Assembly: GCA_903873415.1 (NCBI GenBank) | Contig: CAIQOK010000115.1 | Location: forward strand, 1 to 34,969 | Direction of reading: 5' to 3' | Source: an uncultured Verrucomicrobiota bacterium | GTDB taxonomy: Bacteria; Verrucomicrobiota; Verrucomicrobiia; Limisphaerales; CAIQOK01 | DNA length: 34,969 nucleotides | Shown here: positions 9,146 through 18,496 of the stretch, piece after piece | How the letters are laid out: every line of letters begins with the position of its first letter | Position numbering within the stretch: the first letter of the stretch is position 1 | Program-made: the position numbers and the translations under genes | The notes under the pieces: model-generated | What the model saw: the letters and a program-made list of their open reading frames with translations, nothing else | The model's database searches: none | What the model was told of the DNA's origin: nothing

Positions 9146-10560
9146 CTATTTTCCTATGCAGAACTGGCTGAAGATCACATCGAGCAGATCTTCGGTGCTG
9201 GTTTTGCCGACGATTTCTCCGACGGCATTGACTGCGATTCGCAAGTCCAGCGCGGCCAGCTCCAGTGTCTCCCCGGCGCGCAACGCTGCCACCGTCCGCA
9301 CTGCCGCGGTCCGGGCGCGTTCAAGTGCCTCCTGATGCCGTGAGTTGATCATCACCTGGAGCATGTCATTCTGGATACCACCGGACCAGACGAGTTCTTT
9401 GATGGTGTCCTTGAGCGTTTCCAGTCCCTGCCCGGTGAGGCAGCACACGTCCACGATCCTCAACCGGACTGGGTCTGGGTGACGGAGGAGGTGCCGGCCG
9501 GTTCGGGATGGGGGATGCCGGGGAGAACAAGTTTTATCGGTAAATCCGTCTTGTTCCTTATCAGGATTCGTTTCTTGGCCCTGAATTCGGCCAGATGATC
9601 TTCATCGGCCGGGGTGATCGGTTCCGAGGCGTCGAACACATGCAGGATGAACTCCGCCTTGGTCAGGGTGTCGCGGCTGCGGCGGATTCCTTCAAGCTCG
9701 ATCGCGTCGCGAGCTTCGCGCAGCCCGGCCGTATCGATGAAGACCACCGGAAGTCCGCGGATGTTGGCGGTCTCCTCGATGGTGTCGCGGGTGGTGCCGG
9801 CCACCGGTGAGACGATGGCGCGATCGTGTCCGAGAAGTTGGTTGAGGAGGCTGGATTTGCCCGCATTGGGGCGGCCGATAATGGCCGCGCGAATGCCTCG
9901 GCGCAAAATCTGTCCATCGTCCGCGGTGCGCAGCAATTCTTCCATGAAGCTCACAGTTCCATCGAGGCGGGCAAGCAGTTGGGTCAGCGTGTCCGGGGCG
10001 ATATCCTCGTCGGGAAAGTCCAGATGCGCTTCGATGTGGGCAAGGGTTTTGAGCAGGGCGTCACGGAGTTGGTTGATGCGTTGGGACAGTTTCCCTGCCA
10101 ATTGTTCGTTGGCTGCTTGCAGGGCCAGCTCAGTGCGGGAATGGATCAGGTCCGCCACCGCTTCGGCCTGAGCCAGGTCGATGCGGCCGCTTAGGAATGC
10201 GCGGCGGGTGAATTCACCCGGCTCGGCCAGACGCGCCCCTGCCGCCAGCACCGCATCCAGAACCGCCTTGGCAGGAAGAATCCCGCCGTGACATGAGATT
10301 TCCACCACGTCCTCGCGGGTAAAGGTCCGCGGAGCCCGCATCACTGAAAGCAACACCTCATCCACCACCTGGCCGTGGTGATGGATTTTGCCGTAGTGGA
10401 TGGTGTGGGAGGAAGCGGCGGAGGGGTTCGGGGTGTTTTTCCCGGCGGGGTAGAAACAAGCATCGGCGCAGGCCAGAGCGCGGGAACCGGAGATGCGGAT
10501 GACTGCCAGCCCGCCTTCCCCAAGTGGAGTGGCTATTGCCGCAATGGTGTCATCAATCAT
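9146..10560 (-). CDS. mnmE: tRNA modification GTPase MnmE, frameshifted near the 3' end
   Basis: With MnmG, adds carboxymethylaminomethyl to U34 of certain tRNAs, using GTP and methylene-tetrahydrofolate. The N-terminal folate-binding domain is intact (MIDDTIAAIATPLGEGGLAVIRISG; EPGEFTRRAFLSGRIDLAQAEA at about 113-134). The G domain has G1 GRPNAGKSS (229-237), the K-loop region GTTRDT (255-260), G3 DTAG (276-279) and G4 NKTD (336-339). The protein ends in the diagnostic CIGK. The first frame stops at 9460-9462 after TQTQSG. The remaining C-terminal part, RIVDVCCLTGQGLETLKDTI to CIGK, is in the -1 frame from about 9463. The crossing lies somewhere in a non-conserved, C-rich linker (about 9466-9545), so a one-base loss there would leave all conserved parts intact. 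It is the last gene of the hemE-hemN-mnmE run, 61 bases after hemN. Confidence 0.92.
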
Positions 10561-10621
10561 GGAGCAAAAGGGGATGAACGAAGAGGCTCAACGTCGCGTT
10601 ATTTTCGGCTCAACCCGGCAA

Positions 10622-11998
10622 TCAGATGGTCCTGGAGTGGCGTCGTTCGCCCGAGCCGGCGAGCGTGTTGTCAAAACACATCGCGATATTGCGGATGAAG
10701 AGACGCCCGGAGTCGGTTACTTCCAAGCCGGCGGGCGTGCGTTTGATGAGGCCGTCGGACTCGAAGGGGGCCAGAGAGGCAAGTTCCGCCTCGAAATGGT
10801 TTTCGAAATGAATCCCCAATTTGGCGCTCATGGCCCCGAAATCCAGCGCCAGATCGCACATCGTCCGCATGATGGTCTCACGCCGGATCACATCCTCTGC
10901 GGTGAGGAAATAGGCCCGGTGCAAGGGCACGCGGCCGGCATCCACGGCCTCCTGATACCTGGGGAGTTCCTTTTCGTTTTGCCAATAGGCATCGGGGATC
11001 TGTGAGATGCTCGACATGCCGAAGGAGTAGATGTCGGATCCGGCGCGGGTGCTGTATCCCTGGAAATTGCGCTGGAGTTGCTTCTGTCGCTGCGCCACGG
11101 CCAGTTCGTCGGTCGGTCTGGCAAAATGATCCATACCGATATACACGTACTGATCCTCGGCGGTGAGTTTTTCGATGACCAGCTTGAGCACCTGGAGTTT
11201 GGTTTCCGGAGTGGGCAGAACCAGGTTTTCCAGAATCTTCTGGGACGGCTTGATCCAAGGGACATGGGCGTAGCTAAAAACCGCGAGCCGATCCGGCCTC
11301 ATCTCAAGCACTGTGTCGAGGGTTTCCTGGAATGTTTCCGGGGTCTGATGCGGCAGGCCGTAGATGAGATCGAGGTTGATGGAGCCGAAGCCCAGCTCGC
11401 GCATCCAGTCCATGGCCTGCTGGGTCATCGCCCTCGGCTGGATGCGGTGGATGGATTCCTGGACTTTTGGATTGAAATCCTGCACGCCCATTGAGGCGCG
11501 ATTAAAGCCAATCTCACGCAGCGCCACGAGATGTTCCCGGGTGAGCCGGCGCGGATCCACTTCCACGCTGGCCTCAATATCGGGGGAGAAGGTGAAGTGC
11601 CGGTGGATGATGTCGCCGAGCCGCCGGATCTCATCGGGCCGCAGGAAGGTGGGGGAGCCGCCGCCAAAGTGGAGCTGGACGGCCTTGCGGCCCCTGTTCA
11701 GGCGCGGGGCGAGGGTGGCCACTTCGCGGCCAAGATAGTCGATGTAATCGCGGCCCTTGTCATGATTGGTGGTGATCACGGTGGTGCAGCCGCAGAACCA
11801 ACAAAGGGTCTCGCAAAACGGGATGTGGAAATAGACGGAGAGGTCGCGGGCCGATTGGTTGTTGGCCTCGATTCTCGAGGCTAGCGCGTCCCATGTGATG
11901 GAGTCGGTGAATTTGGTGGCGGGGGGATAGCTTGTGTAGCGCGGCCCGGCCACGTTGTATTTTTTAACCAGCTCGAGATCCACCGGGAGAGTTTTCAT
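10622..11998 (-). CDS. hemN: Oxygen-independent coproporphyrinogen III oxidase (radical SAM)
   Basis: Converts coproporphyrinogen III to protoporphyrinogen IX by two radical decarboxylations without oxygen, in cytoplasmic haem synthesis. The 458 residues match true HemN in length. The radical SAM cluster motif is HIPFCETLCWFCGC (C62, C66, C69, plus the HemN-type C71). GGGSPTFL follows, then VEVDPRRLTREHLVALREIGFNRASMGVQDF, LDLIYGLPHQTPETF, and the HemN-specific RAYFLTAEDVIRRETIMRTMCD region. The start is the ATG at 11998, which overlaps the hemE stop as ATGA, so the two are translationally coupled. A longer in-frame reading up to 12391 runs into hemE and is rejected. Because it sits directly behind hemE, HemN likely acts in the same pathway branch; HemF is not seen here. 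Confidence 0.96.
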   Translation of the reverse strand: MKTLPVDLELVKKYNVAGPRYTSYPPATKFTDSITWDALASRIEANNQSARDLSVYFHIPFCETLCWFCGCTTVITTNHDKGRDYIDYLGREVATLAPRLNRGRKAVQLHFGGGSPTFLRPDEIRRLGDIIHRHFTFSPDIEASVEVDPRRLTREHLVALREIGFNRASMGVQDFNPKVQESIHRIQPRAMTQQAMDWMRELGFGSINLDLIYGLPHQTPETFQETLDTVLEMRPDRLAVFSYAHVPWIKPSQKILENLVLPTPETKLQVLKLVIEKLTAEDQYVYIGMDHFARPTDELAVAQRQKQLQRNFQGYSTRAGSDIYSFGMSSISQIPDAYWQNEKELPRYQEAVDAGRVPLHRAYFLTAEDVIRRETIMRTMCDLALDFGAMSAKLGIHFENHFEAELASLAPFESDGLIKRTPAGLEVTDSGRLFIRNIAMCFDNTLAGSGERRHSRTI

Positions 11999-13101
11999 TG
12001 AAAGTTTTTTACGGTGTCCACCAGTGCGGCGATATTCTCCAACTTTGCGCCCGGGGTCAGCCCATGGCCGAGATTGAAAATATGTCCGGGCCGGCCGCGC
12101 ATGGACTCGAGCACGGCGCGTGTCTCCCGGGCCACTAACTCCGGCGTCGCATCGCAGAGCAGGGCCGGGGGCAGGTTGCCCTGAAGCGCGATATGGGCCG
12201 GGATACGTGTCCGAATTTCGGCAAGAGAGGTCTGCCAGTCGATGCCAAGCACATTGGCCCCGGTGGCAATGAGGTCCTCCCAGTTGCCGTGGGTGCCGAG
12301 TGAAAACGCAATGATGGGAACCCCGGTGGCCGCAGTCGCCGGGGTGCCGGTGCCGCCGCCGTGCAAGGCGCCGATGATCTGTTGCATCCATTGCCCGCTG
12401 GCCTCCTGAAATTCAGCGCGATCCAAATGTCCGCCGTGGCTGTCGAAGATCTGGAGGGCGTCGACGCCGGCGGCGACCTGCATTTTGAGATAGGCGGTGA
12501 CAGCTGCGGTGAGCTTTTCGGCGAGGGCGAAATAGGTTTTGGGATCCTCCCGGAACAAGGCCAGGGCCTTGCTGTATTTTGGAACGCTGGATCCTTCCAT
12601 CATGAAGGTGGCCAGTGTCCAGGGCGAACCGCTAAAGCCAATCATCGCGGTATCCTCTCCCAGTTCACGGCGCAGCAGTCGCAGGGCGCCGTCCACGTAG
12701 CTGAGCTTTTCACAAACCTTTTCCACCGACAGTTGGTCCACATCTGCGCGGCTTTGGATGGTGAAATCCATCACGACGCCGCCGGTTTCGCGGAACCGGT
12801 AGGGCTGGCCCAGTGCCTCGGGGATGACGAGAATGTCGCTGAACAGGATGGCGGCATCGAATCCGAAGCGGCGGATGGGCTGGAGGGTCACCTCCACGGC
12901 CAGCTCTGGATTTTGCACGAGCTGCACAAAGGTGTAGGTCTCCTTGAGCTTGCGATATTCGGGTAGGGCGCGGCCGGCCTGGCGCATCAGCCAGACTGGG
13001 GGGCGGTCGTTGGAGCGGCAATGGCAGGCGTTGAGGAAGCGCTGGCGGCTGGTAAATCCGCGGGTCGTGCTTGGCGCAGGGACTGGATTGACTGTGGTCA
13101 T
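11995..13101 (-). CDS. hemE: Uroporphyrinogen decarboxylase
   Basis: Removes four carboxyl groups from uroporphyrinogen III to give coproporphyrinogen III, the substrate of the downstream HemN. The 368-residue length is typical. The hallmark N-terminal motif is PPVWLMRQAGRALPEYR (about 34-50), with the conserved Arg residues that hold the substrate. The second signature is GFDAAILFSDILVIPEALG, which carries the catalytic Asp. GFSGSPWTLATFM, LQIFDSHGG and GNLPPALL follow, and the C-terminal INLGHG-like segment is present as FNLGHGLTPGA. The start is ATG 13101; a purine-rich AGAAGAAGAA stretch directly before it may help ribosome binding. Its stop overlaps hemN by four bases. An imperfect hairpin whose U-tract faces the other strand lies in the 116 bases before it. 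Confidence 0.97.
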   Translation of the reverse strand: MTTVNPVPAPSTTRGFTSRQRFLNACHCRSNDRPPVWLMRQAGRALPEYRKLKETYTFVQLVQNPELAVEVTLQPIRRFGFDAAILFSDILVIPEALGQPYRFRETGGVVMDFTIQSRADVDQLSVEKVCEKLSYVDGALRLLRRELGEDTAMIGFSGSPWTLATFMMEGSSVPKYSKALALFREDPKTYFALAEKLTAAVTAYLKMQVAAGVDALQIFDSHGGHLDRAEFQEASGQWMQQIIGALHGGGTGTPATAATGVPIIAFSLGTHGNWEDLIATGANVLGIDWQTSLAEIRTRIPAHIALQGNLPPALLCDATPELVARETRAVLESMRGRPGHIFNLGHGLTPGAKLENIAALVDTVKNFQ

Positions 13102-13147
13102 TGTTCTTCTTCTGGCCCTTTTATTCCTGAAATCTGTTGCCCGGCAG

Positions 13148-13191
13148 AGCCGTTGGCGTCGGTCCGGAAAGGGGAACCGACGGCTTTTTTT
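13148..13191 (+). terminator. Intrinsic-terminator-like hairpin on the strand opposite the genes
   Basis: The arms AGCCGT (13148-13153) with CGGTCC (about 13160-13165), and GGAACCG with ACGGCT (about 13173-13185), pair imperfectly. A run of seven T follows (13185-13191) on the plus strand. Both flanking genes are on the minus strand, and read from that strand the T run becomes A residues before the stem. It therefore looks like a terminator for a plus-strand transcript that I cannot identify. Confidence 0.5.
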
Positions 13192-13217
13192 GCACGGGAT
13201 TGAGCATTCAATTTGCT

Positions 13218-13946
13218 TTAACGGGCGATAATGTCGAATCCATATTCGCGGCAGAACGTATCGGTCGGCGACCGGATTTGAATCCGGCGGCGCAGGAATG
13301 GATCCGGGTAGGCGAGGCTGATGGCGCGCAAGCCCAGATTTTTGCCGGGTGCCGGCGGCTGCGGGCCGTAGAGATCATCTCCGACGATCGGGTAGCCTGA
13401 TTCATTGAGATGGACGCGGATCTGGTGGGTGCGTCCGGTAAAGGGATGAGCTTCGACGAGCGAGATCCTGGGACCGGCTTGCAGGACGCGGAAAGTGGTC
13501 TCGGCCTCCTTGCCTTCTCGGGTGTCAACGCACATTCGGGCCCGCTGCTCGGGATCGGGTCCAAGGGGGAGTCGGCAGGTCCACTCTGTTTCCTTGGGGG
13601 TGCCGTGGACGACGGCGAGATAGACTTTCTCCATCTTGCGGCTTTCAAAGAGATTGCCGTAGGAATCCACGGCGCCGAGGCTTTTGGCGCAGAGGAGAAT
13701 GCCCGAGGTCTCGGCGTCGAGCCGGTGGACGAAGCGCAGGAATTTCAGGTTGCGCGATCGGGCCCAGAAATCACCGTTGGCGATGGAAGAGACCAGGGCT
13801 GCCTGGAGGTTGCGGGATGTTTTCTGCCATGAAAAAGGCACGAGCATCCAGCCGCGCGGCTTGTCGATTGCCATGACCGAACGGTCCTCGTAGAGGATGT
13901 TGATCTGCTCGCCCGTGGGCAGTTCGATATAATTGGGTCTCGCCAC
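13218..13946 (-). CDS. RluA-family RNA pseudouridine synthase
   Basis: Isomerises uridine to pseudouridine in rRNA or tRNA. The 242 residues contain only the catalytic domain. The signature FVHRLDAETSGILLCAKS has the catalytic Asp at 77, and the family motifs MAIDKPRGWMLVP (about 25-37), EKVYLAVVHG and PFTGRTHQIRVHL...GYPIVGDDLYG follow. There is no N-terminal S4 domain, as in RluA, RluE and TruC types, so it may target a single site, but the exact position cannot be told from sequence. The start is a GTG at 13946 (GTGGCGAGACCC), giving a normal short N-terminus. It lies 60 bases after the FG-GAP gene and 116 before hemE. A longer frame reaching 14311 is out of phase and not coding. Confidence 0.9.
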   Translation of the reverse strand: MARPNYIELPTGEQINILYEDRSVMAIDKPRGWMLVPFSWQKTSRNLQAALVSSIANGDFWARSRNLKFLRFVHRLDAETSGILLCAKSLGAVDSYGNLFESRKMEKVYLAVVHGTPKETEWTCRLPLGPDPEQRARMCVDTREGKEAETTFRVLQAGPRISLVEAHPFTGRTHQIRVHLNESGYPIVGDDLYGPQPPAPGKNLGLRAISLAYPDPFLRRRIQIRSPTDTFCREYGFDIIAR

Positions 13947-14006
13947 CCGGACAGCTTAGCGGAAGCAGGCGCGGCAAACAATGACGCATCCGTGTCCGTG
14001 GCTTCT

Positions 14007-16331
14007 TTATTCTTGCGGGTAGACGAGGATCCGGTCGTGGACCAGCACGATGAGGTCGTTTTTTCCGTCGCCGGTGACATCGGCAACCAGGGCCTCGCGC
14101 GGTTCGGGCAGGTCGTTTCGCCGGGCGCGGAAACTGCGTTCTTCGAACACCGGCCAGCGGTTGGCTGGAACGAATTTGTGCTGCGCGCTGAACAGGACCA
14201 GATCGAGATAATTGCGGGCGGTCTCGAGAAAAACCAGATCCTTGCGCCCGTCTTGGTTGAGGTCTCCGGACACGACATCGTTGAGGAACCCGTCTTTGAT
14301 GGGGGTTTCATAGCTGTCGAGCAGGTTGAGTTCCCAGACCTCGCCGCCGAGCCGCTGCCAGGAAACGGTGTTCAGGCCCATCAATGCGATGCTTTGCTGG
14401 CCCGGGCCGCCCAGCGCGACGGGTTGCAACCGGGTGGATTCGGAGACCGGCAAGGGCAGGTTGCGCACGACCTGCCAGACACCCAGCCGGTCCCGCTCGC
14501 AGAGGCTGAGCACCTTCAATTCGGAATCCAGCAGGAAGAGGGACGGGATGGCATTGGTGCCATTGGGGAGGGCGGTTGCGCCGACGAGGCCCGAATTGCT
14601 GGCCGCACCATTGATCTGTTCCTTGACCCGGAACATCCAGGCGAGCTTATTGGTGCTGGAGGCCGGGCGGGTTTCCGGTTCCATAACGACGGCGCGGAGG
14701 AAGTTTTTCTGGGGTAATAGCAGCTCCGTTTTGCCGTCGCCGTCCACATCCAGCGTGGTAGACCAGGGTTGGGCCAAACCGCCGCCGGGTGGTTCCACGT
14801 TCAGTTCCTCAAAATCCTTGCCTGGCACCTGCCGAAGCACTTTCACTTTCTCATAGGGAATCAGGATCACCAGATCGCTCAGTCCGTCCTGATCCAAGTC
14901 GTGGAAAGTGAGGGATACGGGATTTGCCAGGAATGAGTCGCTGAGTTTCTGGGTGTGGCTCTTGCCGTCGGCGGTGCGGGTGAAGAGCGAGCGTTTGCCA
15001 TCCTGATCCAGGATTACAGCCAGAGTGGGTTTTGCGCCGGGGCGCAGCGGGCCGACGGCCATTGCCAAGGGCTTTCCCTCCAGAGGGATCAGGGTGGGAA
15101 AGGGCAGGTGCTGCCCTTCGTCCAGCCGCGCGATGCCGATCTGCCGCTCATCGGGGCTGAGGAGAAAGATGTCCGGCCGACCCTCGCCGCTCCAGTCCGC
15201 CACGGCCAGGTCGCTTACGCCGGCCAGGGTGGGAAAGGTACGGGCGGCGGCGAGTGCTCCGTCCTTTTCCTGAAAGTAAATGGAGATCTGTCCGCTCTCC
15301 GGTTCAGCCACCAGCAGGTCGGCAAGCCCATCCCCATTGGCATCGGCCCACAACTGGCCTCGCCGGGCTTTATCCGTCCGGGTCAGCGGGAGCACTTGGA
15401 ATTGCCCCTCGCGCAGGGTGCCGGAAAGAGGGCCGGCGGGTTTGCGCTTGAATGCGGAGATCTGGGCCCGGCCGGAATTGGCTGTGATGCTGACGAGCTG
15501 CACGCCGGAGTTGGTCTCCAGATTGTCAGCCCAATAGGAACGGATGGGCGGCGAGGGGAAAAAGAGTTGCGGGCCCAGGCTGCCGTCGGATTTTTGCCGG
15601 CAGAGCCGGAACGGATTGCGATCCTCCCAGTTGACCAGCAGCAGATCGTTGCGGCCGTCGCCGTCCACGTCGAGCACTTGGATTCCTTTGACCGTGCCGG
15701 AGAACGGGATTTTCCGGGGTTCACCCAAGCTGTGATCTTCCAGCTGGGCGAGCAAATAAACGCAGGTCTCGCCCAGCAGGATCAGGTCCGTCCGTCCGTC
15801 GCCGTTGAGGTCTCCGGTGACAAGAGCATTGGCTGAGAGTTGTCCGTCGGTCAGGGGCCAGCGCTTGGGCGCGCTCCAGCCATTGGTTCCTTGGTTATAC
15901 TGCACGATCAGCTCTTTGGGATCGCCGTAATACGCCAGATCCGGCCGGCCATCCCCATTTAGGTCGGCCACCACCAGAGCGGCGATGCGTTTTTCCGAGG
16001 CGATGGATTCGATGCGGAACCGGGCGTCGGGCGGGAGCACATTGAGCTCGCGCCGGGACTTGACCGGGGAGGGGCCGGATGTGTTGGTGCGGCCTGTGTT
16101 GTTATATAGAAGGTTGATTTTCGAGCGGGCGTTGTTCACGACAATCAGATCCGTCAAACCGTCCCCGTCCAGATCCGCCGCATGCAGTTGGGAGATTGCC
16201 GGGTCGATGGGGAAAATCTCCGGTCCGGCGAAGCCGAAGGTGTTGGTTGGTGCCGCGTGCCCGCATTGGAGCAGGCAGGTGGCCGCCCAAGTGGTAGAGG
16301 CAAAGGTTAAAAACTTTTGAAGCCGGTTCAT
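14007..16331 (-). CDS. Secreted FG-GAP/VCBS-repeat beta-propeller protein
   Basis: A 774-residue exported protein built almost wholly from FG-GAP/VCBS repeats, which fold as Ca2+-binding propeller blades. The signal peptide is MNRLQKFLTFASTTWAATCLLQCGHA. At least nine Asp-rich loops are visible in order, including DLDGDGLTDLIVV, DLNGDGRPDLAYY, DLNGDGRTDLILL, DVDGDGRNDLLLV, DANGDGLADLLVA, DWSGEGRPDIFLL, DLDQDGLSDLVIL, DVDGDGKTELLLP, DLNQDGRKDLVFL and DVTGDGKNDLIVL. The DxDGDG pattern is the usual calcium loop. No catalytic domain is seen, so surface adhesion or scaffolding is an inference. The ATG at 16331 gives the complete signal peptide. The gene follows the TPR gene by 191 bases on the same strand, so co-transcription is possible. 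A Cys in the signal region (CLLQCGHA) could be a lipobox-like site but fits poorly. Confidence 0.88.
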   Translation of the reverse strand: MNRLQKFLTFASTTWAATCLLQCGHAAPTNTFGFAGPEIFPIDPAISQLHAADLDGDGLTDLIVVNNARSKINLLYNNTGRTNTSGPSPVKSRRELNVLPPDARFRIESIASEKRIAALVVADLNGDGRPDLAYYGDPKELIVQYNQGTNGWSAPKRWPLTDGQLSANALVTGDLNGDGRTDLILLGETCVYLLAQLEDHSLGEPRKIPFSGTVKGIQVLDVDGDGRNDLLLVNWEDRNPFRLCRQKSDGSLGPQLFFPSPPIRSYWADNLETNSGVQLVSITANSGRAQISAFKRKPAGPLSGTLREGQFQVLPLTRTDKARRGQLWADANGDGLADLLVAEPESGQISIYFQEKDGALAAARTFPTLAGVSDLAVADWSGEGRPDIFLLSPDERQIGIARLDEGQHLPFPTLIPLEGKPLAMAVGPLRPGAKPTLAVILDQDGKRSLFTRTADGKSHTQKLSDSFLANPVSLTFHDLDQDGLSDLVILIPYEKVKVLRQVPGKDFEELNVEPPGGGLAQPWSTTLDVDGDGKTELLLPQKNFLRAVVMEPETRPASSTNKLAWMFRVKEQINGAASNSGLVGATALPNGTNAIPSLFLLDSELKVLSLCERDRLGVWQVVRNLPLPVSESTRLQPVALGGPGQQSIALMGLNTVSWQRLGGEVWELNLLDSYETPIKDGFLNDVVSGDLNQDGRKDLVFLETARNYLDLVLFSAQHKFVPANRWPVFEERSFRARRNDLPEPREALVADVTGDGKNDLIVLVHDRILVYPQE

Positions 16332-16522
16332 ATGAATGCCAAGGAATTGAAAGCTGCCAATGCTTCGGGGTTTTGGCGAGACTATTCCCCGAGTAAGTGC
16401 GGGGAATTCGGGGGCGGCGTGGTCCCAAAGCTAAAAGCCCGCCGAGAAGCGGCCTGGTTTCACGGGGATGCGGAGTTTTTCCGGGGATCAGTGCGGGGCG
16501 GATAGGCGGGCAGGTCAGAGGG

Positions 16523-18496
16523 TTAGTGGACGTTAGTGGCCGCTTGCTCCAGCATTTTTTCCAAGGGCGGATTATGGGGGAAACCCAGGGCCAGAGCTCT
16601 TTGATAGTGCCATCGTGCGAGCTGGGTGGAGGGCGGGTTTTGGGTGAGGTAAAAAACCGCGAGGTTGTTGTGGGCGTCGCCATAATTGGGGTCGAGCTGG
16701 AGGGCTTTGCGGAAGGCCTTTTCTGCGGCATCCCGCAGCCCTTTCTGGCTGAGGGCGATTCCAAGCCGGTTCTGTATCTCCGCGTTTTTCGGGGCGAGCG
16801 CCGCGGCGCGGCTCAAGTGATTTAGGGCCTCCTCGTATTTACCCTGCTGAAATTTGAGCTGGCCCAGCATCGAGAGGCTGTAAGCGTCGTTGGGGGCGAT
16901 AGCCACGGCTTGCTGGAGGCTTTTGTCGGCGTCCTCGAGATGGTTTTGCTCCATCTGGATCACGCCCAGATTGACGAGGGTGTTGACGCTCTTGGGGGCG
17001 AGTTGGAGGACTTGTTTGTAAGTCTGCTCTGCGCGGTCATATTGGCGGCGGGCGAAAAACTTCTGGGCCTCGGCGACCATGGCCGAGCTGCCGGCGGGTA
17101 GTTTGCGCAGGGATGGGTCCTCAAGCGTGTCGGCCGTCTCGGGTTTTGCGGCGGGTGGTTGGAGCAGGGCCAGCTCTTCGGGGGTGTAGGGAATCGCCGG
17201 GGCTTGGAGCACGGCCAGGCGGGTGCGCAGGAGGGTGAGCTGGTCCTGCAGTTCCTCCAGGGTTGCGGTGGTGTAGGGGGTTTTACGCTTGGAAAGTTCT
17301 TTCTGGGCGGCGAGAAGCTGGTCGCGCAACGAGTCGCGTTCGCGCCGGATTTCGGCCACGCGAGCGGATTCCTTTTCCGTGGCGCTCTTTCCCGGGGGGC
17401 TGGCTGTCTTCGCTGCGGAGAGTTCTTTGACTTTGGATTCCAAGCTGACATTGCTGGATTGCAGGGTTTTGCGCTCAGTCTCGAGGGAAGTGATCCTCGA
17501 CCGGGCTTCGGCCAACTGTTTTTCGAGCCGGGTGCTCTGGATGTTTTCACTGCGGGTGCTGGTCTGCAGTTCGCCGGTCCGGCGTTTGAGGATTTTATTT
17601 TCCGCCAGCAGACTGGCTGCCGTCTCGGCGTCGTGCAGCGCTGATTTGAGCCGGACCTGCAAGGAGTCGCGATCCTGCAGCAGCGCCGTCTGGGCCTGGG
17701 TGAGGGCGGCGAGTTTGCGCTCGCTTTCCGCCAGATCTTTACGGATGGACTTGAACTGGGCGGATTCCGGCGCGGGGTTTTCCTTGCGGGGCTGCTGACG
17801 GGCTTGGATTGTTGCCTGCAGTTTCTTGCGGTCGGATTCCAAGGCGGCGAGTTGTTCGGATTGCTCGGCAAGCCGGCGCTTGGCGGCGGAGAGATCTTTT
17901 CTGGCCTCTTCCAGCGGTTTGGAATCTGGGGCCGCGGAGGGTTTTTGAAGCAGGCAGGCGTTGAGGAGGGAGGTCTGTTTTTCCAGAAGCTGGATCCGAT
18001 CGCGGGCGGCCAGGAGTTCGCGCGGGTCCGCCGAGGCGGGCTGCACAGCCAGAGCTTCGCGCAATTTGGCCTCGAGCAGCAGCCTGTCTGATTGGACTTG
18101 CCGCAGCTGCTCGCGCAGCCCGGCCAATTGCAGAGGTAGTCCCGGATCAAGGGCCGGTGGGGGGGGCGCTGCGCCGCTTGGTGGCGGGGCTGGTGCGGTT
18201 CTTGCCGGTGCGGTCGGGGGTGGGCGGTTTGTTTCGGCCAGGCGCTCTTCCAGATAACTGAGGCGGAAAGCGACCACCCGAATGCTCCAGTCCGGATAGT
18301 TTTTTCTGAGTTTAAGCAGTTCGGTTCGGGCCTGTAAATATTTCGCGGTGGCAGCCTGCATCTGTTGCTGCGCCCCCAACGCATCGCCCTCCTGAATCAG
18401 GGCATACACGTGAACGTAGTCGTCGTCCGGTTCCTCGGCCTGTGCGGGCACAAGAGCTGCCAGGAGCAGGAGGCTGAGCAGGAAGAAGCGTTTCAT
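16523..18496 (-). CDS. Exported coiled-coil and TPR-repeat protein
   Basis: A 657-residue protein of unknown function. The signal peptide is MKRFFLLSLLLLAALVPAQA. A short helical domain (DDDYVHVYALIQEGDALGAQQQMQAATAKYLQARTEL...) resembles a TPR-like unit found at the N-terminus of similar Verrucomicrobiota proteins. A Pro/Ala-rich linker (about 95-120) is followed by a long Lys/Glu/Leu/Gln-rich coiled coil of about 300 residues. The C-terminus has about five tetratricopeptide repeats, beginning VAEAQKFFARRQYDRAEQTYKQVLQLAPKSVNTLVNLGVIQ and including NDAYSLSMLGQLKFQQGKYEEALNHL and NAEIQNRLGIALSQKG. TPRs bind partner proteins, so a periplasmic scaffold is the inference. I chose ATG 18496 over upstream in-frame codons to 18592 because only it starts at the signal peptide and it fits the promoter. 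Confidence 0.85.
   Translation of the reverse strand: MKRFFLLSLLLLAALVPAQAEEPDDDYVHVYALIQEGDALGAQQQMQAATAKYLQARTELLKLRKNYPDWSIRVVAFRLSYLEERLAETNRPPPTAPARTAPAPPPSGAAPPPPALDPGLPLQLAGLREQLRQVQSDRLLLEAKLREALAVQPASADPRELLAARDRIQLLEKQTSLLNACLLQKPSAAPDSKPLEEARKDLSAAKRRLAEQSEQLAALESDRKKLQATIQARQQPRKENPAPESAQFKSIRKDLAESERKLAALTQAQTALLQDRDSLQVRLKSALHDAETAASLLAENKILKRRTGELQTSTRSENIQSTRLEKQLAEARSRITSLETERKTLQSSNVSLESKVKELSAAKTASPPGKSATEKESARVAEIRRERDSLRDQLLAAQKELSKRKTPYTTATLEELQDQLTLLRTRLAVLQAPAIPYTPEELALLQPPAAKPETADTLEDPSLRKLPAGSSAMVAEAQKFFARRQYDRAEQTYKQVLQLAPKSVNTLVNLGVIQMEQNHLEDADKSLQQAVAIAPNDAYSLSMLGQLKFQQGKYEEALNHLSRAAALAPKNAEIQNRLGIALSQKGLRDAAEKAFRKALQLDPNYGDAHNNLAVFYLTQNPPSTQLARWHYQRALALGFPHNPPLEKMLEQAATNVH

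Noticed and set aside
11999-12391. Extended N-terminus for HemN
   Set aside because: It would overlap hemE by 130 codons and has no homology; the ATGA overlap at 11995-11998 is a standard coupled start.
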